Assembly (NCBI RefSeq): GCF_001444425.1 | Contig: NZ_CP013189.1 | Location: 2,790,001 to 2,854,000, forward strand | Source: Pseudohongiella spirulinae | Lineage (GTDB): Bacteria > Pseudomonadota > Gammaproteobacteria > Pseudomonadales > Pseudohongiellaceae | Reading direction: 5' to 3' | Length of the DNA stretch: 64,000 bases | Shown here: positions 17,917 to 28,025 of the stretch, in pieces | How the letters are laid out: each line of letters starts with the position of its first letter | Position numbering within the stretch: the stretch's first letter is position 1 | Notes under the pieces: generated by a model | Databases searched by the model: none | What the model was told of the DNA's origin: nothing | The model's input: only the letters and a program-made list of their open reading frames with translations | Translations under genes and position numbers: made by a program

Positions 17917-19476
17917 ATGACAGTCCGACACCTTTTCGCCGGGACCATTCTGACCACCTTGTTGAGTGCGGCTGTTGCAGCGCAGCCAACCATCTACCCT
18001 GCACCGACTGATGAAACACCCGAATTCTGGCAGCAAAGCGGCGCGACGGCTTTGCAGCAGGCGCTGGCCACTCAACCCAATACCAACCAGGCTCGTAATG
18101 TCATCCTGTTCGTTGGCGACGGCATGGGCATCTCAACTATCACGGCAGCTCGGATTTTCGTCGGCCAGATGCAGGGATCCAGCGGTGAAGAAAACCTGCT
18201 TAGTTTTGAACACTTCCCGCATGTCGCATTATCAAAAACCTACAACACCAATCAGCAGACCTCAGATTCTGCCGGCACCATGACCGCCATGATGAGCGGT
18301 ATCAAAACCCGCGCTGGTGTTATCGGTGTCAATCAATATGCAACCCGGGCGGACTGCGCCTCGGCTCAGGGCACTGAAGTTCCCTCGCTCATGCAGCAGG
18401 CTGCCGGGCGCGGCATGGCCACCGGGTTTGTGACAACCACCCGGGTCACCCACGCCACCCCGGCAGCCACCTTTGCCCACAGCCCGGAACGGGACTGGGA
18501 AAGCGATGCAGACCTGAGTGACGAAGCGCGCCGCAACGGCTGTGTGGATATTGCTGCGCAACTGCTGGCGTTTGATTATGGGCATGGCATCAATGTGGCC
18601 ATGGGCGGCGGCATTGAGGCATTTGTGCCGAGCACAGAAACAGAGCCGGTAAGCGGGCGGGCAGGAGCGCGCCAGGATGGTCGCAACCTGACCCGTGAAT
18701 GGCAGGAAAAATACGACAACAGTGCCTTTATCTGGCATCGCGATCAGTTAAACAGCCTGGATCTTGAAAATACCCGGCACCTGCTGGGCCTGTTCAGCCG
18801 CTCACAGATGAGTTATGCCTTTGACCGACCGGTGGGCGAATCCGGTCAACCCACGCTGCCAGAAATGACTTCGGCGGCCATTCAGCTCTTGCAGAATCAG
18901 TCCGGGGATAACGGTTTTTTCCTCATGGTCGAGGCTGGTCGTATTGATCACGCGCATCATGCCGGCAATGCCTTTCGTGCACTGCATGACACTGAAGAGC
19001 TGGCGAGAGCCGTTGATGTTGCACAGTCACTGACGCAGGATCAAGACACGCTTATTATCGTCACCGCCGATCACAGTCATACCCTGACCATCGGCGGTTA
19101 CGCCACCCGCGGCAACCCGATTCTTGGCACCGTCATCGCCAACAACGATCATGGGCATGCTCACGACACCCCTCGCCTGGCCCAAGACCAGATGCCCTTC
19201 ACCACTCTAGGCTACCGCGACGGTATGGGATATTCGGAAGCCGCCGGAGGTGATCGGCGTTATGCGCAGCCGGTAGCTGCCGGACGCCATAATCTGTCAG
19301 AGGTAGACACCACACACCCGGACTTCCATCAAGAGGCGCTGGTGCCTCTTGAATCGGAGGGCCATGCCGGCGAGGACGTAGCCATCTTCGCTCAGGGACC
19401 ATGGGCACATCTTTTCCATGGTGTACATGAGCAACACTATATCTACTATGTCATGCGGCACGCACTGGGCTGGTGA
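17917..19476 (+). CDS. Periplasmic alkaline phosphatase
   Basis: A 519-residue exported phosphomonoesterase of the PhoA superfamily. The signal peptide ends near A-V-A-A-Q. Metal and catalytic motifs are in order: V-G-D-G-M-G (Asp for Zn/Mg), T-S-D-S-A-G-T-M-T-A (nucleophile Ser in D-S-A), E-A-G-R-I-D-H-A-H-H, T-A-D-H-S-H-T and a C-terminal F-H-G-V-H-E-Q. GGAG lies five bases before the ATG. Only a half-match to a Pho box is present upstream, so phosphate control is not shown. It sits between fadE and fadJ, an unusual place for a phosphatase. Confidence 0.94.
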   Translation: MTVRHLFAGTILTTLLSAAVAAQPTIYPAPTDETPEFWQQSGATALQQALATQPNTNQARNVILFVGDGMGISTITAARIFVGQMQGSSGEENLLSFEHFPHVALSKTYNTNQQTSDSAGTMTAMMSGIKTRAGVIGVNQYATRADCASAQGTEVPSLMQQAAGRGMATGFVTTTRVTHATPAATFAHSPERDWESDADLSDEARRNGCVDIAAQLLAFDYGHGINVAMGGGIEAFVPSTETEPVSGRAGARQDGRNLTREWQEKYDNSAFIWHRDQLNSLDLENTRHLLGLFSRSQMSYAFDRPVGESGQPTLPEMTSAAIQLLQNQSGDNGFFLMVEAGRIDHAHHAGNAFRALHDTEELARAVDVAQSLTQDQDTLIIVTADHSHTLTIGGYATRGNPILGTVIANNDHGHAHDTPRLAQDQMPFTTLGYRDGMGYSEAAGGDRRYAQPVAAGRHNLSEVDTTHPDFHQEALVPLESEGHAGEDVAIFAQGPWAHLFHGVHEQHYIYYVMRHALGW

Positions 19477-19498
19477 GTTAAGCATTTGTCAGCCACTG

Positions 19499-19550
19499 CT
19501 CGCTCAGGCAAAATGAACGGATTCAGCAGCAATGCAATGACTGAGCGAGG
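19499..19550 (+). promoter_or_regulatory. Hairpin masking the fadJ ribosome-binding site
   Basis: CTCGCTCAG at 19499-19507 can pair with CTGAGCGAG at 19541-19549. The right arm contains most of the GAGG Shine-Dalgarno (19547-19550), five bases before the fadJ ATG at 19556. The 33-base loop is long, so stability is modest. Read as a possible translational control element for the fadJ-fadI mRNA. Confidence 0.4.
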
Positions 19551-19555
19551 TAGTC

Positions 19556-21583
19556 ATGTCAGAGACATCAGCCAATACGGTGCCGGAAGCGATCGACGCC
19601 AATGCGAGTAAATTTCGCCACTGGCGTCTGAGCCGGGATCGCGACAATATTATCTACGCTTACCTGGACAGAGAAGGTGAGCGTGTAAACTCCTTGTCCA
19701 GAGCCGTTCTGGAAGAGTTTGAGCAGCTCATCGTCATGGCAGAAACTTCATCGCCACGTGGATTGGTGCTGCTGTCCGGCAAATCCACCGGCTTTGTATT
19801 CGGGGCCGATGTCAAAGAATTTGAAGGCTTTACCGACCCGGCAGCAGTGACCGCAGAGATCCAGCGCGTGCATGACATGTTCAACCGTCTGGAAAATCTG
19901 AAATGCCCAACTGTGACCGCCATTGAAGGCTATTGCCTGGGCGGTGGTCTGGAAATGGCTCTGGCCTGCGATTACCGGATCGCCAAAGATGTACCCGCCA
20001 CCCGCATTGGTTTCCCGGAAGTGCAGCTGGGTATATTCCCCGGCTTTGGCGGATCAGTCCGCTCTGTACGAACTGTTGGTGGGCTGAAAGCCATGGAGCT
20101 GATGCTGACAGCCCGCCAGCTTAAAGCGCGGCAGGCAAAGGCGATCGGCCTGATTGACCAATTGATCGGACGACATGAAGAGCTGCTGTGGGCAGCCCGC
20201 AATGCGGTATTAAAAGGCAAGCGGCACCGTGGCCCTGGTCTGGTCGGCAGGCTGAGCAACCTTTGGCCCATCAGACCATTACTGGCCGAGCAGATGCGCA
20301 AACAGACCCGTCGCAAAGCCCGTCCGGAGCACTATCCGGCACCTTATCGTCTGATCGATACCTGGGAGCAGTTTGGCGGCAATCGCAAGAAAATGATGAC
20401 AGAGGAAGCTCGCGCCGTAGGCGAGCTGATGGTTTCACCCGCCGCTATCGGCCTGAGACGTGTATTTCATTTGATGGAACGTCTAAAATCCCAGGGCAAG
20501 CAGGCAGATTTTAAAGCGCGACATGTGCACGTGATTGGTGCCGGCGTGATGGGCGGTGACATTGCCGCGTGGTGTGTCCTGCGTGGACTTAATGTCAGCC
20601 TGCAGGACCGTGAGATGAAATACATCACACCAGCTCTGAAGCGCGCCGAAAGCCTGTTCCGTAAAAAACTGCGCGATCCCGCCAAAGTCAAGGCTGCGCT
20701 GGACAGGCTGAGACCCGATCCGGAGGCCGAATTTGTTGGCATGGCCGATGTGGTGATTGAAGCTATTTTCGAAAACAGAGAGGCCAAACAGGAGCTGTTC
20801 AAATCACTGGAACCGGCATTAAAGCCGGGCGCGATACTGGCCACAAATACCTCCGCAATACCACTTGAAGAATTGGCAGCAGTGCTGGCTAAACCGCAGC
20901 GATTGATAGGACTGCACTTTTTTAATCCGGTTCCCAAAATGCCACTGGTCGAAGTGGTTGGCGGAAAGGACTCAGATCCGGCTGAACTGAGCAAGGGCGC
21001 CGCATTCTGCCAGCAGATCAGTCGCTTTCCGCTGCCAGTGAAAAGCAGTCCCGGTTTTCTGGTCAACCGCATACTGGCACCCTACATGATGACAGCTTTG
21101 CAGTTGCACAGGGAAGGCGTACCGGCTGAAGCACTGGATGCAGCAGCCGAGGCATTCGGCATGCCCATGGGTCCGGTTGAACTGGCTGACACCGTGGGCC
21201 TGGATGTCTGCCTGATGGTTACTGGTGTTCTGGGCAACGAGGAAGAAGGTCTGCCCGAGAGCCCGGAAAAAGCCTTTATCCAGAAACTGGTCGACGCCGG
21301 CAAACTCGGCAAAAAATCCGGTGAAGGTTTATATCGCTGGGAGAAAGATAAACCGCAAAAGAACGCCAACAACATTGCCGGACATAATCTTGAAGAGCTG
21401 GCTCACAAGCTGGTACAGGCCTATACCAGGGAATGTCAGGCGGCATTGGCTGATGGCGTGGTGGCAGATGCGGACCTGCTGGACGCCGGTATGATTTTCG
21501 GCACGGGTTTCGCGCCGTTTCGTGGTGGCCCGCTCTACTACCTGGAGCAACATAAGCAGCAGGAGACAGATAATCGTGTATAA
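19556..21583 (+). CDS. fadJ: Fatty-acid oxidation alpha subunit: enoyl-CoA hydratase / 3-hydroxyacyl-CoA dehydrogenase
   Basis: A 675-residue bifunctional enzyme of beta-oxidation. The N-terminal hydratase half (about 20-290) shows G-G-G-L-E-M-A and R-I-G-F-P-E, placing both catalytic glutamates. A Rossmann half begins at V-H-V-I-G-A-G-V-M-G-G (about residue 325), with the catalytic His in G-L-H-F-F-N-P-V-P. Two C-terminal 3HCDH domains follow (A-F-G-M-P-M-G-P, and G-F-A-P-F-R-G-G-P). It overlaps the thiolase start by eight bases, the usual pairing of alpha and beta subunits. FadJ is chosen over FadB because the alpha gene precedes the thiolase and that thiolase resembles FadI; the label is by similarity only. 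Confidence 0.92.
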   Translation: MSETSANTVPEAIDANASKFRHWRLSRDRDNIIYAYLDREGERVNSLSRAVLEEFEQLIVMAETSSPRGLVLLSGKSTGFVFGADVKEFEGFTDPAAVTAEIQRVHDMFNRLENLKCPTVTAIEGYCLGGGLEMALACDYRIAKDVPATRIGFPEVQLGIFPGFGGSVRSVRTVGGLKAMELMLTARQLKARQAKAIGLIDQLIGRHEELLWAARNAVLKGKRHRGPGLVGRLSNLWPIRPLLAEQMRKQTRRKARPEHYPAPYRLIDTWEQFGGNRKKMMTEEARAVGELMVSPAAIGLRRVFHLMERLKSQGKQADFKARHVHVIGAGVMGGDIAAWCVLRGLNVSLQDREMKYITPALKRAESLFRKKLRDPAKVKAALDRLRPDPEAEFVGMADVVIEAIFENREAKQELFKSLEPALKPGAILATNTSAIPLEELAAVLAKPQRLIGLHFFNPVPKMPLVEVVGGKDSDPAELSKGAAFCQQISRFPLPVKSSPGFLVNRILAPYMMTALQLHREGVPAEALDAAAEAFGMPMGPVELADTVGLDVCLMVTGVLGNEEEGLPESPEKAFIQKLVDAGKLGKKSGEGLYRWEKDKPQKNANNIAGHNLEELAHKLVQAYTRECQAALADGVVADADLLDAGMIFGTGFAPFRGGPLYYLEQHKQQETDNRV

Positions 21584-22871
21584 CTCAGAGAATCACAGTA
21601 ACACGCTTCGCAAAGTCGTCATTGCCGGCGGCGTACGCATCCCCTTCTGCCGATCAAATTCTGTGTATGCTGAGCTGAGCAATCTGGATATGCTGGCGGA
21701 CACTCTGCAGATGTTAAGCACCCGATTCTCACTGGCTGGCAAAAAAATCGATGAAGTGGTGGCTGGCGCAGTCACATCGCACAGTAAAGACTGGAACCTG
21801 GCCCGCGAGGCCCTGCTGAGCACAGAACTTTCCCCCGCTACGCCAGGTATCACACTTCAGATGGCATGCGGTACATCCTTGCAGGCAGCATTGATGTCAG
21901 CCGCTAAAATTGCTACCGGACAAATCGATTGTGCTATTGCCGCCGGCACTGATACCACCAGCGATGCGCCTATTGTCTTCAAGCGCCGATTCGCCCATCG
22001 ATTATTAAAAGTCAGCCAGGCCCGCAACATGAAAGCCAGGCTGGCGGCTCTGAAAGGATTCAGGCTGTCTGAGCTTGCTCCTCAAGCCCCGGCTAATGGC
22101 GAACCACGCACCGGCCTGGCAATGGGTGAACACTGTGAACTCATGGCCCACGAGTGGGGGGTCACCCGTCAGGAGCAGGATCAACTGGCCCTGGAAAGTC
22201 ACCTGAAAGCCGCAGCGGCTTACGATGCCGGTTTTTTTGATGACATGGTGCAAATGTACGAAGGGGTAGCCCGCGACAATAATCTGCGCGCTGACAGCAC
22301 ATTGGAAAAACTGGCAGCACTCAAGCCAGCCTTCGACAAAAAACATGGCACTTTAACCGCCGGCAACAGCACACCGCTGACTGACGGCGCCGCAGCCGTT
22401 CTGCTGTGCAGTGAGGAGTGGGCCAAGGCTAACGACCTGCCCATCCAGGCTTACCTGACCGCCGGGCGCAGCAGCGCCATCGATTTTGTGCATGGCGAAG
22501 GCCTGCTGATGGCGCCGACCGTTGCCGTCAGCGAGCTGTTGATGCACACAGGTCTGACATTGCAGGATTTCGATAGCTACGAAATTCACGAGGCATTTGC
22601 CGCACAGGCTTTATGCACCCTGAAGGCCTGGGAAGACCCTGACTTTTGTCGCCACAAACTCGGCCGCGACCATGCCATGGGTGCCATCGATAGAAACAGG
22701 ATGAATATCAAAGGCGGATCATTGGCCTTTGGCCACCCGTTTGCCGCCACCGGCGCCCGCGTGCTTGGCAACATGGCTGCCATTCTGGAGGAACGTGGCA
22801 ACGGTCGCGGCCTGATTTCCGTGTGCACGGCAGGCGGCATGGGCGTTGCCGCCATCGTCGAGCGCCCCTGA
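21576..22871 (+). CDS. fadI: Acetyl-CoA C-acyltransferase (beta-ketothiolase), FadI-like
   Basis: A 431-residue thiolase that cleaves 3-ketoacyl-CoA to acetyl-CoA. The start is a GTG at 21576, ten bases after AGGAGA and inside the end of fadJ. The open frame continues upstream to 21522, but only within fadJ. The active-site cysteine is in Q-M-A-C-G-T-S-L-Q, the His in A-F-G-H-P-F-A-A-T-G, and the second Cys in S-V-C-T-A-G-G-M-G. It is translationally coupled to fadJ. Confidence 0.92.
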   Translation: MYNSENHSNTLRKVVIAGGVRIPFCRSNSVYAELSNLDMLADTLQMLSTRFSLAGKKIDEVVAGAVTSHSKDWNLAREALLSTELSPATPGITLQMACGTSLQAALMSAAKIATGQIDCAIAAGTDTTSDAPIVFKRRFAHRLLKVSQARNMKARLAALKGFRLSELAPQAPANGEPRTGLAMGEHCELMAHEWGVTRQEQDQLALESHLKAAAAYDAGFFDDMVQMYEGVARDNNLRADSTLEKLAALKPAFDKKHGTLTAGNSTPLTDGAAAVLLCSEEWAKANDLPIQAYLTAGRSSAIDFVHGEGLLMAPTVAVSELLMHTGLTLQDFDSYEIHEAFAAQALCTLKAWEDPDFCRHKLGRDHAMGAIDRNRMNIKGGSLAFGHPFAATGARVLGNMAAILEERGNGRGLISVCTAGGMGVAAIVERP

Positions 22872-22892
22872 CATCCTGAGAGAGCAACAATA

Positions 22893-24440
22893 ATGTCAAA
22901 ACACTGGATTGCGACGCTGGTAGCCGGGCTGATACTGGGACTCAACACCACAGCTGGCCAGGCCAATGATGAATGGCTGGAACTGTCGGTTCCTGACATC
23001 ATGGCGATGTTTGACAGCGGCCAATTGAGTAGTGAGACTCTCACCCGCTTCTATCTGCAGCGTATCAGCGAAATCGACCAGCAGAGCGGCATCAATGCCA
23101 TTACAACGATCAACCCCGACGCGCTGGACGATGCCCGACAAGCCGACGAACAGCGCCGGACTGGTGGCACGTCAGGAGCACTGCATGGCATTCCGGTGCT
23201 GATCAAAGACAATGTCGACGTCGCCGGACTGGCAACCACGGCCGGCTCCCTGGCCTTAAAAAACAATATCGCCCAAACTGACGCTTTTCTGGTTCAGCAA
23301 TTGCGGGCTGCAGGCGCTATCATCTTAGCCAAGACCAATATGGCTGAATGGGCGTTCAGCCCGAATGTGACGGTCAGTTCGGCAGCGGGCATTACCCGTA
23401 ACCCCTACAATCTGCAACACACGCCGGCAGGCTCCAGCGGCGGGACCGGGGCAGGTGTCTCAGCAAATTTTGCGGTAGCTGGTATAGGCACGGACACCGG
23501 CAACTCAATTCGGGGCCCCTCCTCTCATAACGGCCTGGTCGGCATACGCAGCACCATGGGCCTGGTCAGCCGCATGGGAATCGTCCCGCTGTATCTTCGC
23601 AACGACATCGCCGGACCAATGGCTCGCACTGTTACTGATGCTGCCATTATGCTGCAGGCTATTGCAGACATCGATGACACCGATCCGGCAAGCGTCCACA
23701 GACCTGATGTTCTGCCGACCGACTATGTAAATGCGCTGGACGCCGACAGCCTGCGAGGTGCCCGCATTGGCGTTATGGGCTACTACCGGCGTCAGGGATC
23801 AATTGATGCGGAAATTCTTGGGCTGTTTGATCAGGCCGTGGAAGACATGAGAAGTCTGGGCGCCATCATTATCGAGGATTTCAGCATTCCAGATTTTGAA
23901 TTATTGATTCAGAACAACTGGTGCAACACTTTTGAAATCGACGTGAATCATTACCTGAGTACTCAAACACAGGCCTTTGCCACCCACTCGCTGACAGAAG
24001 TCATCGAGTCTGGTCTGTATTTACCGGGAATCGCCGACAGTTTGCAGGGAATGCAAGCCGGTGCACAATCGTCTGCCGACTGCCCGGACCTGTTTAATCA
24101 TGCTCGCAACAACACCTTCAGAGCAGCCGTGCTTGATGCCATGCGGACTTATAGTGTTGATGCCATCGTCTACCCGACGTGGAGTTTTCCACCACGCCGT
24201 ATCGGCGATAACAGTAGTCCCGCCGGAGATAACAGCCAACATATCGCCCCGCACACCGGACTGCCCGCCATCACCGTCCCCATGGGTTTTGCCGGCCCCG
24301 GATTGCCAGCCGGCATCAGTCTGATCGGCCACTTGTTCAGCGAGGCAAAGCTGATCGGTTTTGCTTACAGTTATGAGCAGGCCACACAACACCGCAGGAC
24401 TCCAGTGCTGCCTGATTCAAAAGCAGCTCAGTCAGACTGA
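22893..24440 (+). CDS. Exported amidase (amidase-signature family)
   Basis: A 515-residue amidase-signature hydrolase with a signal peptide (ending near A-G-Q-A-N). The Ser-cisSer-Lys triad is readable: Lys in L-I-K-D-N-V-D, the Gly/Ser stretch A-G-S-S-G-G-T-G-A-G, and the nucleophile region G-T-D-T-G-N-S-I-R-G-P-S. It probably acts in the periplasm on an amide or ester; the substrate is unknown. It begins 21 bp after fadI, so it may be in the same transcript. Its end overlaps maeB by nine bases within a shared hairpin. Confidence 0.92.
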   Translation: MSKHWIATLVAGLILGLNTTAGQANDEWLELSVPDIMAMFDSGQLSSETLTRFYLQRISEIDQQSGINAITTINPDALDDARQADEQRRTGGTSGALHGIPVLIKDNVDVAGLATTAGSLALKNNIAQTDAFLVQQLRAAGAIILAKTNMAEWAFSPNVTVSSAAGITRNPYNLQHTPAGSSGGTGAGVSANFAVAGIGTDTGNSIRGPSSHNGLVGIRSTMGLVSRMGIVPLYLRNDIAGPMARTVTDAAIMLQAIADIDDTDPASVHRPDVLPTDYVNALDADSLRGARIGVMGYYRRQGSIDAEILGLFDQAVEDMRSLGAIIIEDFSIPDFELLIQNNWCNTFEIDVNHYLSTQTQAFATHSLTEVIESGLYLPGIADSLQGMQAGAQSSADCPDLFNHARNNTFRAAVLDAMRTYSVDAIVYPTWSFPPRRIGDNSSPAGDNSQHIAPHTGLPAITVPMGFAGPGLPAGISLIGHLFSEAKLIGFAYSYEQATQHRRTPVLPDSKAAQSD

Positions 24441-24448
24441 GCTGCTTT
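24420..24448. terminator. Bidirectional terminator overlapping two stop codons
   Basis: A perfect 13-bp stem (24420-24432 with 24436-24448) and three-base loop. It contains the stop codons of both the amidase (24438-24440) and the convergent malic enzyme (24432-24434). A short T-run follows on the plus side, and four T on the minus side. It should end both transcripts. Confidence 0.75.
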
Positions 24449-26723
24449 GATTGCGCTGGTAGATATCCGCAGATGCCAGTGCTGTCAGGTTCAGAATACC
24501 GCGACCAGAAACAGACGGAATCAGGATGTGCGCTGGTTTTTCCAGGCCATTGAGGAAAGGGCCTATCAAACGTGCATTGGTCAGCGAACGCAGCAGTCCC
24601 AGCGCAATACTGGCAGCATCCATGTTAGGCATAATCAGAACATTGGCCCGACCCTTGATATTTGCCCCTTCAAATACCGTGGCACGCAGCTCCGGATTCA
24701 ATGCTGAAAAAGAATGCATTTCACCATCAATCTGCACCTCAGGCATTTCCATACGCAGGCGGTGCGCGGCACTTTTCATTTTTAACGCCGAAGCATCTTC
24801 GTAAGTGCCAAAGTTTGAATGTGAAAGCAGAGCCACAACAGGTTCGATATCAAAGGACTGCTGGACAAATTTAACAGCGTCTTTGGCAATCTCGATAATC
24901 TCATTTTCTGTTGGATCCACATTGACAAAAGGATCGGCTAGAAACAGCGGCCCATCGTCCATCAGCAGGACACAGATAGAAGACAGTCTGGCACCGGGCT
25001 TCGTAGAACGGATGATGGGGCGGATGTCACGCAAATGTGAATCAAAACGGCCGACCTTGCCGCACACCATACCATCAGCTTCTCCCAGTGCCACCATCAG
25101 TGCCGCCAAAACCGTTGTATTGGTATGAACAGCATTCTTGGCAGCCTCCACGGAGACACCTGAGCGGCCCACATGTTCGTGGTAGAACTGCCAATAGCGT
25201 TTATGCACATCGGCTTCTTCCGAGTTAAACACCTTAAAGTCCCGGCCCGGCTCGAGGCGCAGACCAATACGTTCAATTTTCTCTGCGATGACCTGGGGAC
25301 GCCCGATCAGGATTGGTTTGGCAACACCTTCATCTACGACAGCCTGCATGGCAAGCAGCACATCATCATTTTCACCTTCCGCATAAACAATACGTGCCGG
25401 GTGTTTTTTAGCCAGATCAATATTCGGCTGCATGAACAGGCGACTGCTGTTTACATAGGCGCTCAGCTTGTTCCGGTAGGCATCCAGATCTTCAATCGGT
25501 CGTGTTGCCACACCACTTTCCATGGCGGCCTTGACCACCGCCAGCGGAACTTCTTCGATCAACCGCGGATCGAAGGGCTTGGGAATCAGATACTCACGAC
25601 CAAACTTCAGGTCTTCGTCAATATAGGCCTTGGCAACTGTTTCAGAAATCTCCCGTGTTGCCAGGTCAGCAATCGCCCGCACACAGGCACGCTTCATTTC
25701 ATCATTGATATGTGTTGCGCCGCAGTCCAGGGCACCCCGGAATATAAACGGGAAGCACAATACATTGTTCACCTGATTCGGATAATCCGAACGGCCGGTG
25801 GCCAGAATGGCATCAGGTCGGGCTTCACGCGCCAGTTCCGGCATGATCTCCGGAATGGGATTGGACATGGCCAGAATCAGCGGATCGCGGGCCATGGTTT
25901 TGACCATCTCGGCATCCAGCACGCCGGGACCTGACAGCCCCAGGAACAGGTCAGCGTCGACGATGGCATCACGAATGGTGCGATCCTCAGTCTCGACGGC
26001 AAACTTCTCCTTCCAGGGATTCATGCCTTCCGTGCGCCCCTTATAGATCACACCATTGCGATCCAGCATGCGGACATTTTCTTTTTTCACGCCCATGGTC
26101 AGCAGCAGTTCCACACAAGCGATACTGGCCGCTCCTGCACCGGAAGCGACCAGCTTGATATCCTCAAAGGATTTATTGACGATGCGCAGGCCGTTATACA
26201 CAGCCGCCGCCGCCACGATGGCGGTACCGTGTTGATCGTCATGGAAAACCGGAATCTTCATGATGTCGCGCAGTTTACGCTCCACCAGAAAACACTCGGG
26301 CGCCTTGATGTCTTCCAGATTGATACCACCGAAGGTCGGCTCCAGGGAGGCAATAATCTCTACCAGCTTGTCGACATCCGTTTCATTGATTTCAATATCA
26401 AATACATCCAGGTCAGCAAACTTCTTGAACAGAACAGCCTTGCCTTCCATGACGGGTTTGGCCGCCAGTGGTCCAATATTGCCCAGTCCCAGTACGGCGG
26501 TGCCATTGGAAACCACCGCCACCAGATTGCCGCGTGCAGTCAATCGCGCCGCTTCAGTGGGATCTTCGGCTATCGCTTCGCAGGCAAATGCCACGCCCGG
26601 TGAATAGGCTCGGGACAAATCACGATTATTGGCCAGTGGTTTGGTCGGCCGAATAGCCAGTTTTCCGGGCACAGGTTCGGCATGGTAGCGAAGTGCACTG
26701 TCCTTGAATGAATCATCTGACAT
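24432..26723 (-). CDS. maeB: NADP-type malic enzyme with phosphotransacetylase-like domain
   Basis: A 763-residue MaeB. The malic enzyme part spans about 20-395 ([33 protein letters not shown] and a Rossmann segment A-S-G-A-G-A-A-S). The C-terminal ~330 residues resemble phosphotransacetylase and usually act in regulation (acetyl-CoA sensing) rather than catalysis. It converts malate to pyruvate and CO2. A good promoter lies upstream at 26786-26814. Confidence 0.96.
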   Translation of the reverse strand: MSDDSFKDSALRYHAEPVPGKLAIRPTKPLANNRDLSRAYSPGVAFACEAIAEDPTEAARLTARGNLVAVVSNGTAVLGLGNIGPLAAKPVMEGKAVLFKKFADLDVFDIEINETDVDKLVEIIASLEPTFGGINLEDIKAPECFLVERKLRDIMKIPVFHDDQHGTAIVAAAAVYNGLRIVNKSFEDIKLVASGAGAASIACVELLLTMGVKKENVRMLDRNGVIYKGRTEGMNPWKEKFAVETEDRTIRDAIVDADLFLGLSGPGVLDAEMVKTMARDPLILAMSNPIPEIMPELAREARPDAILATGRSDYPNQVNNVLCFPFIFRGALDCGATHINDEMKRACVRAIADLATREISETVAKAYIDEDLKFGREYLIPKPFDPRLIEEVPLAVVKAAMESGVATRPIEDLDAYRNKLSAYVNSSRLFMQPNIDLAKKHPARIVYAEGENDDVLLAMQAVVDEGVAKPILIGRPQVIAEKIERIGLRLEPGRDFKVFNSEEADVHKRYWQFYHEHVGRSGVSVEAAKNAVHTNTTVLAALMVALGEADGMVCGKVGRFDSHLRDIRPIIRSTKPGARLSSICVLLMDDGPLFLADPFVNVDPTENEIIEIAKDAVKFVQQSFDIEPVVALLSHSNFGTYEDASALKMKSAAHRLRMEMPEVQIDGEMHSFSALNPELRATVFEGANIKGRANVLIMPNMDAASIALGLLRSLTNARLIGPFLNGLEKPAHILIPSVSGRGILNLTALASADIYQRNQSSSV

Positions 26724-26785
26724 GATCAGTTTCCTTAACTTTCAATTGAAATTTGCGCAGCAATCAGTAGAACGACCGCTCGAAC

Positions 26786-26817
26786 ATTATAGACCTGCGC
26801 TGAGTATTGGTCGACCA
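26786..26817 (-). promoter_or_regulatory. maeB promoter with palindrome over the -35 box
   Basis: On the minus strand TCGACC (26814-26809), a 17-base spacer, and a perfect TATAAT (26791-26786) lie about 60 bp upstream of the maeB ATG. A perfect 10-bp palindrome TGGTCGACCA (26808-26817) covers the -35 box and may be an operator. The binding protein is unknown. Confidence 0.5.
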
Positions 26818-26845
26818 TCCAGTTCAACCGTCTGCCTCCAGACTA

Positions 26846-26872
26846 AAAAGGGAGGCCATTCAGACCTCCCCT
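26846..26872 (-). terminator. Intrinsic terminator of the alpha/beta hydrolase gene
   Basis: On the minus strand GGGAGG (26870-26865) pairs with CCTCCC (26855-26850) and is followed by TTTTT (26849-26845). It lies about 30 bp beyond the hydrolase stop codon. Confidence 0.8.
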
Positions 26873-26899
26873 CTTTGATCTGACAACAGACTCACCGAA

Positions 26900-27937
26900 C
26901 TACCAATCTGTCGCTGCCGTATCCGGATCTGAGCGCAAAAATGCAATCAGATCTCTGTGGTACTGCTCCGGATATTCAAAGTGCGGATTGTGCCCGATGC
27001 CTGGATACTGATGGATGTCAGCATTCTGCAGCGTATCAGCAATATGCTGGGACAACTCTGCAAATCCGGGGCTCAGTCGGTCATCCTGACCGCCCAGCAC
27101 CAGCGCCTTGGTGCTGATGTGCTGCCAGTCATAAACCACCGGATCAAAATACAGAATAGCCTGCTGCCAGGCGCGCACACGCGCCAGCATGGGCCATTCA
27201 TCGATCAGCGTCTGACCATACTGGAGCCGCACGAAATCCAGATATTCCGGCTTGATTTCAGTGTTGTAGTAGCGCATATGATTAGCCAGGATGGAGCGAT
27301 AAGTCGTGCCCGTTCTCACACCTTCAGCGGCCTCATGTACATCTCGCCAGGGGCGCGATTGTCGCTGATCTGTCATGCCAATCTGATTGACCAGCACCAT
27401 GTGCGTGGTTGTTTCCGGATAAGTCATGGTGAAACGTGCTGCCAGCATGCCTCCCATGGAATGCCCGACAATCGCGGTTTTTTCCACGCCGAGATGCTCA
27501 AGCAGCTTTTTTGAATCCGACGCAAAGATGTGCAGGTTGTAGGGGATATCCAGTTTGGACGATTTGCCGTAACCCACGCGGTCAGGAATGATCACGCGAA
27601 AACCAGCCGCCGCCAGTTCATCAATGGTTGGCGCAAACCCGATTCCGCCAAAGTTCATGCCGTGAAACAACATAACATTCTGCCCGTTCGCCGGACCTGT
27701 CGGAGCCACGTCCATATAAGCCATCACACCATCTTGACCAAAATGGCGGATCGGCATGAATTCGACGGGGTGCGGGTAGGCGATTTCTTCCATCATCATG
27801 GAAACCGGACCCCAGTCAGATGGCGCCTCATCCGGCGGAGTGAATGTTTGTTGGGCGACGGCACTAACACTCAAAATAATTGCAGCGACGCCTAAAAGCG
27901 GCCGACGCAAGCCGGTAAGCACACGATCTGATAACAT
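26900..27937 (-). CDS. Exported alpha/beta hydrolase
   Basis: A 345-residue hydrolase with a signal peptide (I-I-L-S-V-S-A-V-A-Q). The fold markers are readable. The oxyanion-hole region is L-F-H-G-M-N-F-G-G, the nucleophile elbow is G-H-S-M-G-G-M, the acid is in G-G-Q-D-D-R-L-S, and the His is in Y-P-G-I-G-H-N-P. The loop D-R-V-G-Y-G-K-S-S is typical of the epoxide hydrolase/haloalkane dehalogenase-like branch. Substrate unknown. It is monocistronic with its own terminator. Confidence 0.9.
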   Translation of the reverse strand: MLSDRVLTGLRRPLLGVAAIILSVSAVAQQTFTPPDEAPSDWGPVSMMMEEIAYPHPVEFMPIRHFGQDGVMAYMDVAPTGPANGQNVMLFHGMNFGGIGFAPTIDELAAAGFRVIIPDRVGYGKSSKLDIPYNLHIFASDSKKLLEHLGVEKTAIVGHSMGGMLAARFTMTYPETTTHMVLVNQIGMTDQRQSRPWRDVHEAAEGVRTGTTYRSILANHMRYYNTEIKPEYLDFVRLQYGQTLIDEWPMLARVRAWQQAILYFDPVVYDWQHISTKALVLGGQDDRLSPGFAELSQHIADTLQNADIHQYPGIGHNPHFEYPEQYHRDLIAFLRSDPDTAATDW

Positions 27938-28025
27938 GAAATTCTCCTGTAATTGCCTGGTGTTATTGTTTTTAAGACAGTCTTTAGCTGGTTGACTGCA
28001 AGTGTACCTTATTCGGCCTTAAAAG

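Noticed and set aside
25173-25934. A 253-codon plus-strand frame opposite maeB
   Set aside because: His-, Gln- and Arg-rich mirror of the malic enzyme coding strand; maeB is certain.
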